Source of the DNA: Bacteroidota bacterium
Lineage (GTDB): Bacteria > Bacteroidota > Ignavibacteria > Ignavibacteriales > Melioribacteraceae
Assembly: GCA_018829205.1 (NCBI GenBank)
Contig: JAHJUE010000006.1
Coordinates: forward strand, 186,001-250,000
Length of the DNA: 64,000 nt
Direction of reading: 5' to 3'
Below, piece after piece: positions 18,775 through 28,027 of the stretch (positions are counted from its first letter, which is position 1; the number at the start of each line of letters is the position of its first letter). Below the pieces are notes generated by a model. That model did no database searches. It had not been told where the DNA came from and was given only the letters and a program-made list of their open reading frames with translations. A program made the position numbers and the translations under genes.

Positions 18775-18923
18775 AATGAAAATTTCCCTTATTTGCAGTT
18801 ATTAGCAAAATAAGTTATAAAACAGGTCAATATTCTACAAGTAATTGTTAATGTCGACAAAGCGTCTTTTAATACGTTTATGCACATTTCATTAAATAAT
18901 TTAAAATATTTTTTGAGGTCAAT

Positions 18924-19844
18924 GTGAAAGTAGAATGGAAAGGAATTTTCCCCGCAGTTACAACAAAGTTTGCGGATGATGATAATCTGGATCTTATAAT
19001 GTTTTCTAAAAACATAAAAGCTCAGATTGATGCAGGGGTTAACGGAATTGTGCTTGGAGGAACTTTAGGTGAAGCAAGCACTTTAACAGCTGAAGAAAAA
19101 TCAATTCTCGTTAAAGAAACAATATTAATTTCTAAAGGCAGGATTCCTGTAATTATTAATATAGCAGAACAGTCAACTAAAAATGCAATTCTTGCTGCTG
19201 CAAAGGCAGAAGAGGACGGAGCCGACGGACTTATGCTCCTTCCTCCGATGAGATACAAAGCAAATGATTATGAAACAGTTGTTTATTTTAAAGCAATCGC
19301 AAAATCAACAAATCTTCCAATTATGATTTATAACAATCCAATTGATTATAAAATTGAAGTTACACTGGATATGTTCGAACAACTTACGGAATGCAAAAAT
19401 ATTAACGCTGTTAAAGAATCAACTAGAGATATCAGCAACGTAACAAAAATGATCAACAGATTCGGAGATAGATATAAAGTATTAACAGGTGTAGATACCT
19501 TGGGTTTGGAAAGTTTATTAATGGGAGCCGACGGATGGGTGGCCGGATTAGTATGCGCATTTCCGAAAGAAACTGTGGCAATATATAAATTAGCTAAAGC
19601 AGGAAGAATCAACGAGGCTTTAAAAATATACAGATGGTTCTTACCTTTACTGGAACTTGATATTAGTCCGCAGCTGGTGCAGAATATTAAAATGGCTGAG
19701 ACTGCGGCAGGAATAGGCACCGAGAATGTTCGCGCACCGCGACTTCCATTAATTGGAAAAGAGAGAGAACGCGTTCAAAATATAATTATTACTGCAATAA
19801 ATACAAGACCGGAACTGCCGGATTATTTAAGCATCAATGTTTAG
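18924..19844 (+). CDS. DapA-family lyase; probable pyrroline-4-hydroxy-2-carboxylate deaminase
   Basis: This 306-residue TIM barrel of the dihydrodipicolinate synthase/N-acetylneuraminate lyase family has Schiff-base Lys164 in NAVKEST, Tyr136 in MIYNNP and the substrate-carboxylate loop GGTLGEAS. In the hydroxyproline pathway a member of this family deaminates and dehydrates 1-pyrroline-4-hydroxy-2-carboxylate to alpha-ketoglutarate semialdehyde (LhpC/HypD role). The three following genes supply the rest of that pathway, which makes the assignment strong. Translation starts at GTG, with GAGG placed 5 bp upstream; the overlapping ATG two bases earlier runs straight into a stop. Confidence 0.88.
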   Translation: MKVEWKGIFPAVTTKFADDDNLDLIMFSKNIKAQIDAGVNGIVLGGTLGEASTLTAEEKSILVKETILISKGRIPVIINIAEQSTKNAILAAAKAEEDGADGLMLLPPMRYKANDYETVVYFKAIAKSTNLPIMIYNNPIDYKIEVTLDMFEQLTECKNINAVKESTRDISNVTKMINRFGDRYKVLTGVDTLGLESLLMGADGWVAGLVCAFPKETVAIYKLAKAGRINEALKIYRWFLPLLELDISPQLVQNIKMAETAAGIGTENVRAPRLPLIGKERERVQNIIITAINTRPELPDYLSINV

Positions 19845-19853
19845 AGAGGTTTT

Positions 19854-21440
19854 ATGATTACAGGAAAAAATTATATCGGGAATAAATTATCGGCTAAAGG
19901 AACTACTATTTTTAAAGCATTTAATCCCGTATCATTAAATGAAATTGAAAATGAATTTTTTACTGCAACAATAGAAGAATTAAACGAAGCCGTAAAATTA
20001 TCTGAACAAGCATTCCTAATTTTCAGCAGATTACCACAAAAAAGGAGAGCGGAATTTTTAACTGCGATTGCTGAAGAAATAATAAACTTAGATGATGATC
20101 TTTTGGAACTCGCTTCAGCAGAATCCGGTTTGCCGGTTGCGAGATTTCAAGGTGAACGCGGAAGAACCGTAGGTCAGTTAAAAATGTTTGCAAACTTATT
20201 GGAAGAAGGCAGCTGGGTTGAAGCTTCAATTGATACCGCGATTCCAGACAGGCAGCCTTTACCTAAACCTGATATAAGAAGATATTTAAAACCGCTCGGT
20301 CCGGTTGCGGTTTTCGGCGCAAGTAATTTCCCACTGGCGTTTTCAACCGCGGGCGGAGATACAGCATCGGCGCTTGCCGCAGGCTGTCCCGTAATTGTTA
20401 AATCGCATCCAGCTCATCCGGGAACCGGAGAACTTGTTGCATCAGCAATTATAAAAGCAGCTGAAAAAACCGGAATGCCCAACGGAGTTTTCTCAAATCT
20501 TAACGACAATGGTTTTGTAATAGGAAGCGCTCTTGTTCAGCATCCTTCAATAAAAGCTGTTGGTTTTACCGGTTCATTAATAGGCGGAAGAGCTTTATTC
20601 GATCTTGCGAATAAACGTAAAGATCCTATTCCGGTTTACGCCGAAATGGGAAGTATAAATCCCGTATTGCTTTTTAATAAAGCTTTGGAAAAAAGAAGCA
20701 AAAGCATCGCGCAAGCATACGCCGGGTCAATTAATTTAGGAGTTGGTCAGTTCTGTACAAACCCAGGTTTATTAATTGGAATTGAAAGTGACGGACTAAA
20801 TAATTTCATTAAACATCTTGCCGAAGCAATTAAAATACTTGAACCGGCAAGTATGTTAACAAAAGGAATAGCGCAGGCATATTCAAATAATTTAAATAGC
20901 GCGCTTGGGCAAAAAGGAGTAACAGTTGTAGCCTCTGTCGATAATAATATAAATGATACACAAAGCAAACCTTCTGTAGCCTCTACAAATGGAGAAAACT
21001 TTTTGAGTAATCCAAAACTTCACGAAGAAGTTTTCGGTCCGTATTCATTAATTGTAAAATGCAAGGACGAAAATGAATTAAACGAAGTTGTAAAAAGTTT
21101 AGAGGGACAATTAACGGCGACTATAATCGCGGAAGAGGATGAACTAAAATCTAATATTCCAATCATAAATATAATGGAAGAAAAAGTAGGAAGAATAATT
21201 TATAACGGAGTGCCCACCGGCGTTGAAGTTTGTTCATCCATGCATCACGGCGGCCCTTATCCCGCAAGCACAGGTGTTAAATATACATCAGTCGGTACAG
21301 CGGCGATTAAAAGGTTTATACGTCCCATAAGTTTTCAAGATTTTCCGAATGAACTTTTACCCGATGAATTAAAAAACGAAAACCCTTTAAATATTTGGCG
21401 TTTAGTAAATAACGAATTCACAAAAGATTCAATCAAATAG
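19854..21440 (+). CDS. Aldehyde dehydrogenase; probable alpha-ketoglutarate semialdehyde (2,5-dioxovalerate) dehydrogenase
   Basis: This 528-residue ALDH has catalytic Cys301 in GVGQFCTNPG, Glu264 in AEMGSINP, and the cofactor loop GFTGSLIGGRALF. The long C-terminal part and the AEMGSINP variant are typical of the ketoglutarate semialdehyde dehydrogenases used for hydroxyproline and sugar-acid catabolism. It would oxidise the semialdehyde made by the preceding lyase to 2-oxoglutarate with NAD(P)+. The start lies 9 bp after the lyase stop, with GAGAGG upstream. Confidence 0.9.
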   Translation: MITGKNYIGNKLSAKGTTIFKAFNPVSLNEIENEFFTATIEELNEAVKLSEQAFLIFSRLPQKRRAEFLTAIAEEIINLDDDLLELASAESGLPVARFQGERGRTVGQLKMFANLLEEGSWVEASIDTAIPDRQPLPKPDIRRYLKPLGPVAVFGASNFPLAFSTAGGDTASALAAGCPVIVKSHPAHPGTGELVASAIIKAAEKTGMPNGVFSNLNDNGFVIGSALVQHPSIKAVGFTGSLIGGRALFDLANKRKDPIPVYAEMGSINPVLLFNKALEKRSKSIAQAYAGSINLGVGQFCTNPGLLIGIESDGLNNFIKHLAEAIKILEPASMLTKGIAQAYSNNLNSALGQKGVTVVASVDNNINDTQSKPSVASTNGENFLSNPKLHEEVFGPYSLIVKCKDENELNEVVKSLEGQLTATIIAEEDELKSNIPIINIMEEKVGRIIYNGVPTGVEVCSSMHHGGPYPASTGVKYTSVGTAAIKRFIRPISFQDFPNELLPDELKNENPLNIWRLVNNEFTKDSIK

Positions 21441-21451
21441 GAAAATATTAT

Positions 21452-22453
21452 ATGGGAGTTAAAACTTTCTTCTGTATTGACGCTCACACTTGCGGCAACC
21501 CGGTGCGTTTAGTCGCGGGCGGCGGACCGATTTTAGAAGGCGCAAACATGAACGAAAAAAGATTGGATTTTTTAAAAAGATTTGATTGGATTCGCAAAGG
21601 ATTAATGTTTGAACCGCGCGGCTCGGATATTATGTCCGGGAGTATTTTATATCCGCCACACGACAAACAAAACGACATCGGAATTTTATTTATTGAAACA
21701 AGCGGCTGCCTGCCGATGTGCGGCCACGGAACAATCGGCACTGTAACAATCGGAATCGAACAGGGTTTAATAACTCCGAAAGTCCCTGGCAAACTTAGAT
21801 TAGAAACTCCCGCCGGATTAGTAACTGTTGATTACAAACAGGAGGGTAATAGAGTAACGTCGGTTAGGTTTACAAATGTGCCGGCTTATTTAGCTGCTGC
21901 GGATATTGAAGTTGAATGTCCCGATCTCGGTATGTTAAAAGTTGATGTCGCGTACGGCGGAAACTTTTACGCGATTGTCGACGTTCAGGAAAACTTTCCG
22001 GGGTTGGAAAACTTTGAAACTGCGCAATTGATTAATTGGGGGCGCGCTATAAGAAAATCAATTCGTCAAAAACATGATTTTGTACATCCCGAAAATCCGA
22101 ACATCAACGGATTGAGTCACGTTGAATGGACCGGTAAAACAATTGATCCGAAAGCAACGGCACGTAACGCGGTTCTTTACGGCGAAAAAGCAATCGACCG
22201 TTCCCCTTGCGGAACAGGCACATCTGCGCGTATGGCGCAGTGGTTTGCGAAAGGTAAATTAACAATAGGTGAACCGTTTATTCATGAAAGTATAATCGGG
22301 ACAAAGTTTATTGGAAGAGTTGAAGAAACTGTAAAGATTGGCGAATACGACGGTATAATTCCGAGTATTGAAGGCTGGGCAAGAGTTATCGGTTACAACA
22401 ATATTATAATTGACGACGATGATCAATTCCCTGAAGGATTTCAATTAATATAA
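21452..22453 (+). CDS. Proline racemase family; 4-hydroxyproline 2-epimerase
   Basis: The 333 residues carry the two catalytic cysteines of the proline racemase fold: Cys90 in MCGHGTIG and Cys253 in SPCGTGTSA. Both being Cys argues for an epimerase rather than a trans-3-hydroxyproline dehydratase, where the first is replaced. It should convert trans-4-hydroxy-L-proline to cis-4-hydroxy-D-proline, the substrate of the flavin enzyme encoded next. It starts 11 bp after the dehydrogenase gene. Its codons use more G and C than the neighbours (CGCG words), but family and operon fit are clear. Confidence 0.92.
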   Translation: MGVKTFFCIDAHTCGNPVRLVAGGGPILEGANMNEKRLDFLKRFDWIRKGLMFEPRGSDIMSGSILYPPHDKQNDIGILFIETSGCLPMCGHGTIGTVTIGIEQGLITPKVPGKLRLETPAGLVTVDYKQEGNRVTSVRFTNVPAYLAAADIEVECPDLGMLKVDVAYGGNFYAIVDVQENFPGLENFETAQLINWGRAIRKSIRQKHDFVHPENPNINGLSHVEWTGKTIDPKATARNAVLYGEKAIDRSPCGTGTSARMAQWFAKGKLTIGEPFIHESIIGTKFIGRVEETVKIGEYDGIIPSIEGWARVIGYNNIIIDDDDQFPEGFQLI

Positions 22454-22465
22454 TTCGAGATAAGC

Positions 22466-23704
22466 ATGAGTAAGGTAGTTGTTATCGGCGGCGGAATTGT
22501 CGGATTAATGAGCGCTTATTATCTAAACCAATCCGGGCACCAAGTTACGGTAATTGAAAAATCCGATTTTACAAAAACATGCTCATACGGCAATGCAGGT
22601 TTAATTGTGCCTAGCCACATAATTCCGCTTGCCGCGCCGGGTATGATTTCCATGGGATTAAAATGGATGTTTAATCCCGGCAGCCCTTTTGGTTTTAAAC
22701 CTTCACTCAGTAAGGATTTAATTTCATGGATATGGAAATTTTATAAATCATCAAACAAAACGCATGTTGATAAATCTAAAATTCCACTGCGTGATTTTAA
22801 TCTATTGAGTAAAGAATTATACCAAGAACTTTCTAAAAGTTTTGATTTTCATTTAAAGAACACTGGTATACTTTTGATGTTTAAAACTGAAGAAGCAGGC
22901 AGACATGAAATTGAGACAGGTATTGAAGCGCGGCATTTAGGTCTTGATATAGAAATTCTAAACGGTAAAGAAGTTCAGGAAATTGAACAGATTGAAACTA
23001 ATGTCGCCGGAGCTGTTTACTTTAAATGCGATTCGCATATTTATCCCGGTAAACTTTTAACCGCGATTATTGACCATCTTAAAGATAATAACACCGTAAT
23101 TTTAGACAACACAGAAATATTAAATTTTGAGTTAAAGAACGGGAAAATAACAACGGTTATTACAAAGGATAAAATAATTGAAGCCGATTATTTTGTTCTT
23201 TCCGGCGGAATGTGGTCGAATAAGTTGAGCAGAAAATTAAATATCAATATCCCGCTGCAGTCCGGTAAAGGCTACAGTATAACTTTGCAGAATTTCAAAA
23301 ACCCTCCAAAATATCCGTCGCTGCTGCTTGAAACGCGTGCCGCCGTTACGCCGATGGGAAATGATCTGCGTCTGGCAGGAACAATGGAACTCGGTTCAAA
23401 TAATGATAAGATTAATTTCAAACGTGTGAAAGGTTACTTAAGTAGAATGAAAGATTATTATCCCGGCATTGACCCGATCATTCCAAACGCAAAAGAAATA
23501 TGGTTCGGGCACCGCCCCTGCTCGCCGGACGGACTGCCGTATATCGGAAAGTCTGATAAATTCGATAATCTTGTTTACGCAACAGGTCACGCGATGATGG
23601 GTTTAAGTCTCGGTCCCGCAACAGGCAAACTTGTTCAGGAAATTATTGATGATAAGAAAACTTCCGTAGATTTAACACCTTTTAATCCGGAGAGATATAA
23701 TTGA
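22466..23704 (+). CDS. FAD-dependent D-amino acid oxidoreductase; probable cis-4-hydroxy-D-proline dehydrogenase
   Basis: This 412-residue DAO-family flavoprotein has the N-terminal dinucleotide motif VVIGGGIVGLMSAYYL, the GNAGLIVPSH segment typical of DadA/HypO-like enzymes, and the C-terminal FAD-binding GHRPCSPDGLPYIG...ATGHAMMGLSLGPATGKLV. It should oxidise cis-4-hydroxy-D-proline to 1-pyrroline-4-hydroxy-2-carboxylate and pass electrons to the respiratory chain. It is the last gene of the operon, and its stop directly abuts the stop of the convergent aminotransferase gene. Confidence 0.9.
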   Translation: MSKVVVIGGGIVGLMSAYYLNQSGHQVTVIEKSDFTKTCSYGNAGLIVPSHIIPLAAPGMISMGLKWMFNPGSPFGFKPSLSKDLISWIWKFYKSSNKTHVDKSKIPLRDFNLLSKELYQELSKSFDFHLKNTGILLMFKTEEAGRHEIETGIEARHLGLDIEILNGKEVQEIEQIETNVAGAVYFKCDSHIYPGKLLTAIIDHLKDNNTVILDNTEILNFELKNGKITTVITKDKIIEADYFVLSGGMWSNKLSRKLNINIPLQSGKGYSITLQNFKNPPKYPSLLLETRAAVTPMGNDLRLAGTMELGSNNDKINFKRVKGYLSRMKDYYPGIDPIIPNAKEIWFGHRPCSPDGLPYIGKSDKFDNLVYATGHAMMGLSLGPATGKLVQEIIDDKKTSVDLTPFNPERYN

Positions 23705-24694
23705 TTAATATTTAATATTTTTTATCATCATTTTATAAACGCTCAGAAACTTTTTAATTCCGGCAACGCTGCTCATATGTATTCGAATAAAATTTTCACC
23801 CAGTCCAATACGGTGACCGCCCATTACAAGCACTTTATTCTTTTTCATAAACTGTTCAACATAATCAGATTTTATTTCTACTGGAAGTTTTATAACCGCA
23901 AAATTTGAATATGATTGATAATATTTTGTATCGCTCAAAGTATCAAAATATTCTTTTACATGTTTGTTGCACTCGGTTAAAGTTTTTCTTTTTTCATCGA
24001 CCATTTTATGATTATTCATTACGCTTTTAAATTTCTTTAATGCATGAAGGTTATGATTTAAATCCGCTTTTGGACGCAAAAGTTTTGCAATACCGGAATT
24101 ATTTGTAGCCATATATCCAACACGGGAATCAGATAGGCTGTGACTTTTTGAATAAGAACGTATAATTACAATTTTATTGTTTTTGTATTTTGATAATATT
24201 TCTTTACTCGAAATTTCATGCAAGGTATTTACACAACTCCGGTCAATAAATACAATAGTTTCCTTTGATACTGTTTTTAAAATCCTATCGATTTGTTCAT
24301 CACTTACAGGTTTGCCCGTCGGGTTATTCGGTGTTGTCACAATTACAATATCCGGTTTTGCCGTTTTAATTTTATCAATAAATTTCTTAAAGGGTAAGTT
24401 AAAATTTATATCACGTTTAATTGAAATTTCTTTTACATGCCATTGTTGTAATTGAGTTAAAGTAAAGAAGTAATTCGGTAAATCGAGCAGTACTTTTACT
24501 CTTCTTTTTTTCTTATATAAAAAGAGTTCGGAAAATGTAGATATGAATAAAAGAAGATTACTATTGCAGCCGTAATTTAAAAGAATTTGATTGTTCGGAA
24601 TTCCCAGACTTTCAGCTAACTTATTTTCGAGATAATGTTTTAAATCAATTTCTTCTTTATAATTTTCACCGTAGTTCAAATCAATAATTTTCAT
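23705..24694 (-). CDS. HisC-like PLP aminotransferase (fold type I)
   Basis: This class I/II aminotransferase resembles histidinol-phosphate aminotransferase and L-threonine-phosphate decarboxylase: NYGCNSNLLLF, VTTPNNPTGKPV, and the PLP lysine in RSYSKSHSLSDSRVGYM. I choose the ATG at 24694 (MKIIDLNYGENYKEE), which gives 329 residues and a normal N-terminus; the 41 residues read from a more upstream ATG are hydrophobic and unlike the family. No histidine genes are nearby, so its substrate is open. It is isolated between the hydroxyproline operon and the uronate genes. Confidence 0.75.
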   Translation of the reverse strand: MKIIDLNYGENYKEEIDLKHYLENKLAESLGIPNNQILLNYGCNSNLLLFISTFSELFLYKKKRRVKVLLDLPNYFFTLTQLQQWHVKEISIKRDINFNLPFKKFIDKIKTAKPDIVIVTTPNNPTGKPVSDEQIDRILKTVSKETIVFIDRSCVNTLHEISSKEILSKYKNNKIVIIRSYSKSHSLSDSRVGYMATNNSGIAKLLRPKADLNHNLHALKKFKSVMNNHKMVDEKRKTLTECNKHVKEYFDTLSDTKYYQSYSNFAVIKLPVEIKSDYVEQFMKKNKVLVMGGHRIGLGENFIRIHMSSVAGIKKFLSVYKMMIKNIKY

Positions 24695-24842
24695 GTAATC
24701 CTGATTTGTTTTGATTAAAAAATTTAATGAAAATAAATCTACTAAAAGAAATAAGAACCTGAAACCGCAAACTATATGCATTAGACCTATATTCTGAATT
24801 GAATTTATTGTATCCAATTTCTATTAGAAAGCTGTTTAAAAC

Positions 24843-24880
24843 AAAAAACCCCAAATTGAAGAAATCAATTCGGGGTTTAA
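24843..24880 (-). terminator. Rho-independent terminator after uxaE
   Basis: On the minus strand AAACCCCGAATTGA pairs with TCAATTTGGGGTTT around a five-base loop, followed by further T residues. It lies 20 bp after the uxaE stop and ends the pectin/galacturonate transcription unit. Confidence 0.85.
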
Positions 24881-24898
24881 AAGAGAGACTAAGAATTT

Positions 24899-26455
24899 TT
24901 AATTGAACGGTTCGAGATGCCTTTTGAAATGTTTAATTATAAAATTATAATGAACATTTTCGTTATCAATAAGGCAATTATAAATTTTGTCTTTAAATAT
25001 ATATTTGCCTGAATCGTCCTTAATAGTAAGCACTTTACCGAAAGTTACATGAAGAACCTGTCTTGCATCATCTTGATTAAACAAATCAAGCAGCTCTTCG
25101 TTATTATATTGTTTTGATTCCGAAACTTTATTAATATCGGCAGAAACATGATATGTTTCCTTTTCAACTAAATAAAGCTCTCTGGAGAAATCCAAAATTT
25201 CGCGGAAAACTTCAGGATTAACTGCGGCTACTACACGTAATGCCTCGAGATAACTAGTACCTGCAGTTTTTACGTGAGTGTAACCTCTTTTAAGCGAACC
25301 TATTGCTTTGTAAACCGTAAACTTATCGCTTCCTGAATGAAGGCTAATTTTATAAGAACCGAAGTATTCGGCCACTTTAACATGTTTTAAATACTCTTCT
25401 TTAAATATTTCTATATCGCCTTTATAATCAATTCCTTTTTCAAATTCGCCTATAAATCTAGGCGCGAGACTAATTATTTTTACTCCCAGCCTATAAAGTT
25501 CCGAGGCAATAAAAAAATGTTCAAACGGTGTGGTAACAGATTCTGTTTCATCAACGGAGACTTCTACTTCAAAAGGTTTATTCGAGTGATTTTTAATTAT
25601 ATGTTTATACAAATTATTTATATGAGCAATCGCCCCGCCGTACTTTAAAGTCGCTCTTAAAATTTCTTCTTTTAAAGGTACAATTTCAAATCCTTCTCCC
25701 AAATTAAAACTTATATGTTCGTAACGTTTCAGCATTGAATCGAAATCATCATTTAAACTTTCCCACGGAAGTGATTTTATTTTCTGAGTTAAAGTATCTA
25801 TTGGCAAAACGTCTGCTTCATTTATAACATGTTCGCCGGGATCAAAAGTAAACATAGTAAACCCGTTTGAAATCATTAAATCTATATCTGCAGTAGTTTT
25901 AAGGTGATCGGCATCGGCACCGAATCCATCTTTGTAACCCTCCTGAAATACCGCCCATACAGCGGCGCTCATTACATCGGCAGGCACCCTGCCTGTTCTT
26001 GTTAGTTCCCTAATTGACTGCTGAGCAAGTACAGGTTTGAAGCCGCTGCCCGAAAGCGAACGAAGATGTGCTGAATTCGCAAATCCTATTCTATCTCCGA
26101 AACCAAAAGAATTTGAAAGCCCGAGTAAAACCGGATTCGTAAACGGAAATATTTTTTGTATCGAGGCTGCGTTATTACAATTCAAGGAACATCTTTTTAT
26201 TATTGATTTATTTTCACCCGCGTTAATATCAATTCCTTCGAATGCATCTGCTGTTTTATCGGAAGGTAATCCGGATACAATAAATAAATATTTAACTTCG
26301 TTTTGTTTCCCTATAAAAAATGTGTTTTTTTCATATTGTGAAATTGAATTAGGATAAATTCTAATATCCAAATCAGATGCGAGTTGTAACTCAATAAAAT
26401 CTTTTGCCTCTGTATCCAATATAATTTCGTTATTTAATAGTTCTGTTAATGTCAT
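24899..26455 (-). CDS. uxaE: Tagaturonate epimerase
   Basis: The 518 residues match the UxaE family, first known from thermophiles, which interconverts D-tagaturonate and D-fructuronate and so links galacturonate to the glucuronate route. Conserved-looking segments include GLSNSFGFGDRIGFANSAHL, GRVPADVMSAAVWAVFQEG, GFGADADHLK and SLHSGSDKFTVYKAI, rich in His and Asp as expected for a metal-dependent sugar-acid epimerase. It lies 31 bp downstream of uxaC, which makes its substrate. A terminator follows. Confidence 0.87.
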   Translation of the reverse strand: MTLTELLNNEIILDTEAKDFIELQLASDLDIRIYPNSISQYEKNTFFIGKQNEVKYLFIVSGLPSDKTADAFEGIDINAGENKSIIKRCSLNCNNAASIQKIFPFTNPVLLGLSNSFGFGDRIGFANSAHLRSLSGSGFKPVLAQQSIRELTRTGRVPADVMSAAVWAVFQEGYKDGFGADADHLKTTADIDLMISNGFTMFTFDPGEHVINEADVLPIDTLTQKIKSLPWESLNDDFDSMLKRYEHISFNLGEGFEIVPLKEEILRATLKYGGAIAHINNLYKHIIKNHSNKPFEVEVSVDETESVTTPFEHFFIASELYRLGVKIISLAPRFIGEFEKGIDYKGDIEIFKEEYLKHVKVAEYFGSYKISLHSGSDKFTVYKAIGSLKRGYTHVKTAGTSYLEALRVVAAVNPEVFREILDFSRELYLVEKETYHVSADINKVSESKQYNNEELLDLFNQDDARQVLHVTFGKVLTIKDDSGKYIFKDKIYNCLIDNENVHYNFIIKHFKRHLEPFN

Positions 26456-26486
26456 CTTTTTTTCCTTATATAAAATCCAGCTTAGG

Positions 26487-27899
26487 TTAAAGTTTGTATG
26501 CCTTTTTAACCAATCCGTTTGTTAATTCGTATATTAAATTCCGCGCTTCTTCCATTGAAATTATATGCCTTGCAACATGTCCGGCTAAATAATTTGCATC
26601 CACTCGTCGAGCAACGTCATGCCGGGCGGGAATAGAAACAAATGCTCTTGTATCGTCATTGAAACCGACAGTATTGTAAAATCCCGCAGTTTCGGTAACG
26701 GAGTGTCTGAATCTTGTCATACCTTCTATACTGTCGTGAAACCACCATGAGGGACCTAATTTTAAAGCAGGGTATAAACCTGCAAGTGGAGCAAGTTCTC
26801 TTGAATAGTTTGATTCATCGAGAGTAAAAATAATCATTGAAAAATTCTTATGGCTTCCGAATGCATTTAACAATTCTCTCAAATTGTTTGTGTATTCGGT
26901 ACTTACAGGAATATCAATTCCTTTATCCAGACCGTAAATATCGAAAATTCTGTTATCGTAATTCCTCAAAGAACCGGCATGAATCTGCATTACAAGCCCG
27001 TCTTCACTGCTCATTCTTGCCATTTCCATAAGCATATTAGCTGTAAATAATGCGGCGTCTGTTTCTGTAACATTACCTTTTAACGCTTTTTGAAATATCT
27101 TGTCTGATTCAACATCTGACAGTTTATGAGTGTAGGGAGTTAATACTCCGTGATCGGTTGAAGTCGCGCCCATTTCTTTAAAGAATTTTCTTCTTTCTTC
27201 CAAAGAAGTTAAAAAGCTTTTATAATTTGTAATTTCTTTTCCGTTTACTTCGCCGAGTTTTTTGATATTTTGGGACCAGTTTAAATCAAGTAAATTCGTA
27301 AGTCCGTCAGGTCTAAAGCAGGGTATAATTCTTCCTTTCCATCCTGATTCTTTAATAGTTTTATGATATTCAAGTGAATCAGCTGCAGAATCGGTAGTTG
27401 AAAGAAGCGCAATATTAAACTTTTCAAATAAAGCCCTGGGTAAAAATTCGGGCGACTGTAATTTTTCATTTATTTGAAAATATATTTTTTCCGCGTTTTC
27501 TGATGTTAGTTTTTCATTTATACCAAACACTTCACAAAATTCATAATCAAGCCAAACACCTGAGGGAGTGCCCGCAAACAGATAATAGTTATCACTGAAT
27601 ATCTGCCAAATTTTTAAAGGATCAATACCCTTTCTCGATCCGTCCTTTTTGGGTATATCAAGCTCAGAGTGATCTATTCCGTGCGAATAAAGCATTCTGA
27701 AAACGTAATGATCAGGAATAATAAAAAGTTCAGTCGGGTTCGAGAATGGTTTATTATCAACAAAGATTCGCTGATCAACATGCCCGTGAGGACTAATTAT
27801 TGGAAGACTAAGTGTTTCTTCATATAACTCGCGCGCAATTTTTCGAACGGCCGTTTCGGGATCAAAAAATCTGTCCGGATTTAATTTAAATTCTTTCAT
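26487..27899 (-). CDS. uxaC: Glucuronate/galacturonate isomerase
   Basis: The 470-residue UxaC amidohydrolase-fold isomerase shows SPHGHVDQRIF near the N-terminus (metal-binding His pair), MQIHAGSLRNYDNRIF, FTLDESNYSRELAPLAGLYP and the C-terminal GFNDDTRAFVSIPARHDVARRV. It converts D-galacturonate to D-tagaturonate and D-glucuronate to D-fructuronate. The length is normal for the family. It is followed by uxaE, so galacturonate released by the GH28 enzyme upstream can be carried to fructuronate. Confidence 0.95.
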   Translation of the reverse strand: MKEFKLNPDRFFDPETAVRKIARELYEETLSLPIISPHGHVDQRIFVDNKPFSNPTELFIIPDHYVFRMLYSHGIDHSELDIPKKDGSRKGIDPLKIWQIFSDNYYLFAGTPSGVWLDYEFCEVFGINEKLTSENAEKIYFQINEKLQSPEFLPRALFEKFNIALLSTTDSAADSLEYHKTIKESGWKGRIIPCFRPDGLTNLLDLNWSQNIKKLGEVNGKEITNYKSFLTSLEERRKFFKEMGATSTDHGVLTPYTHKLSDVESDKIFQKALKGNVTETDAALFTANMLMEMARMSSEDGLVMQIHAGSLRNYDNRIFDIYGLDKGIDIPVSTEYTNNLRELLNAFGSHKNFSMIIFTLDESNYSRELAPLAGLYPALKLGPSWWFHDSIEGMTRFRHSVTETAGFYNTVGFNDDTRAFVSIPARHDVARRVDANYLAGHVARHIISMEEARNLIYELTNGLVKKAYKL

Positions 27900-28027
27900 G
27901 TAATTTTACTATGAATCTAATTATTGAGTAAATTATGATTTTATTTTTAATATGCGGCAACAATCGAATTAAAATGCAAGAATGAATTGAATGCGAAATT
28001 CACAATTAACTTTATGTAATTTTTACA

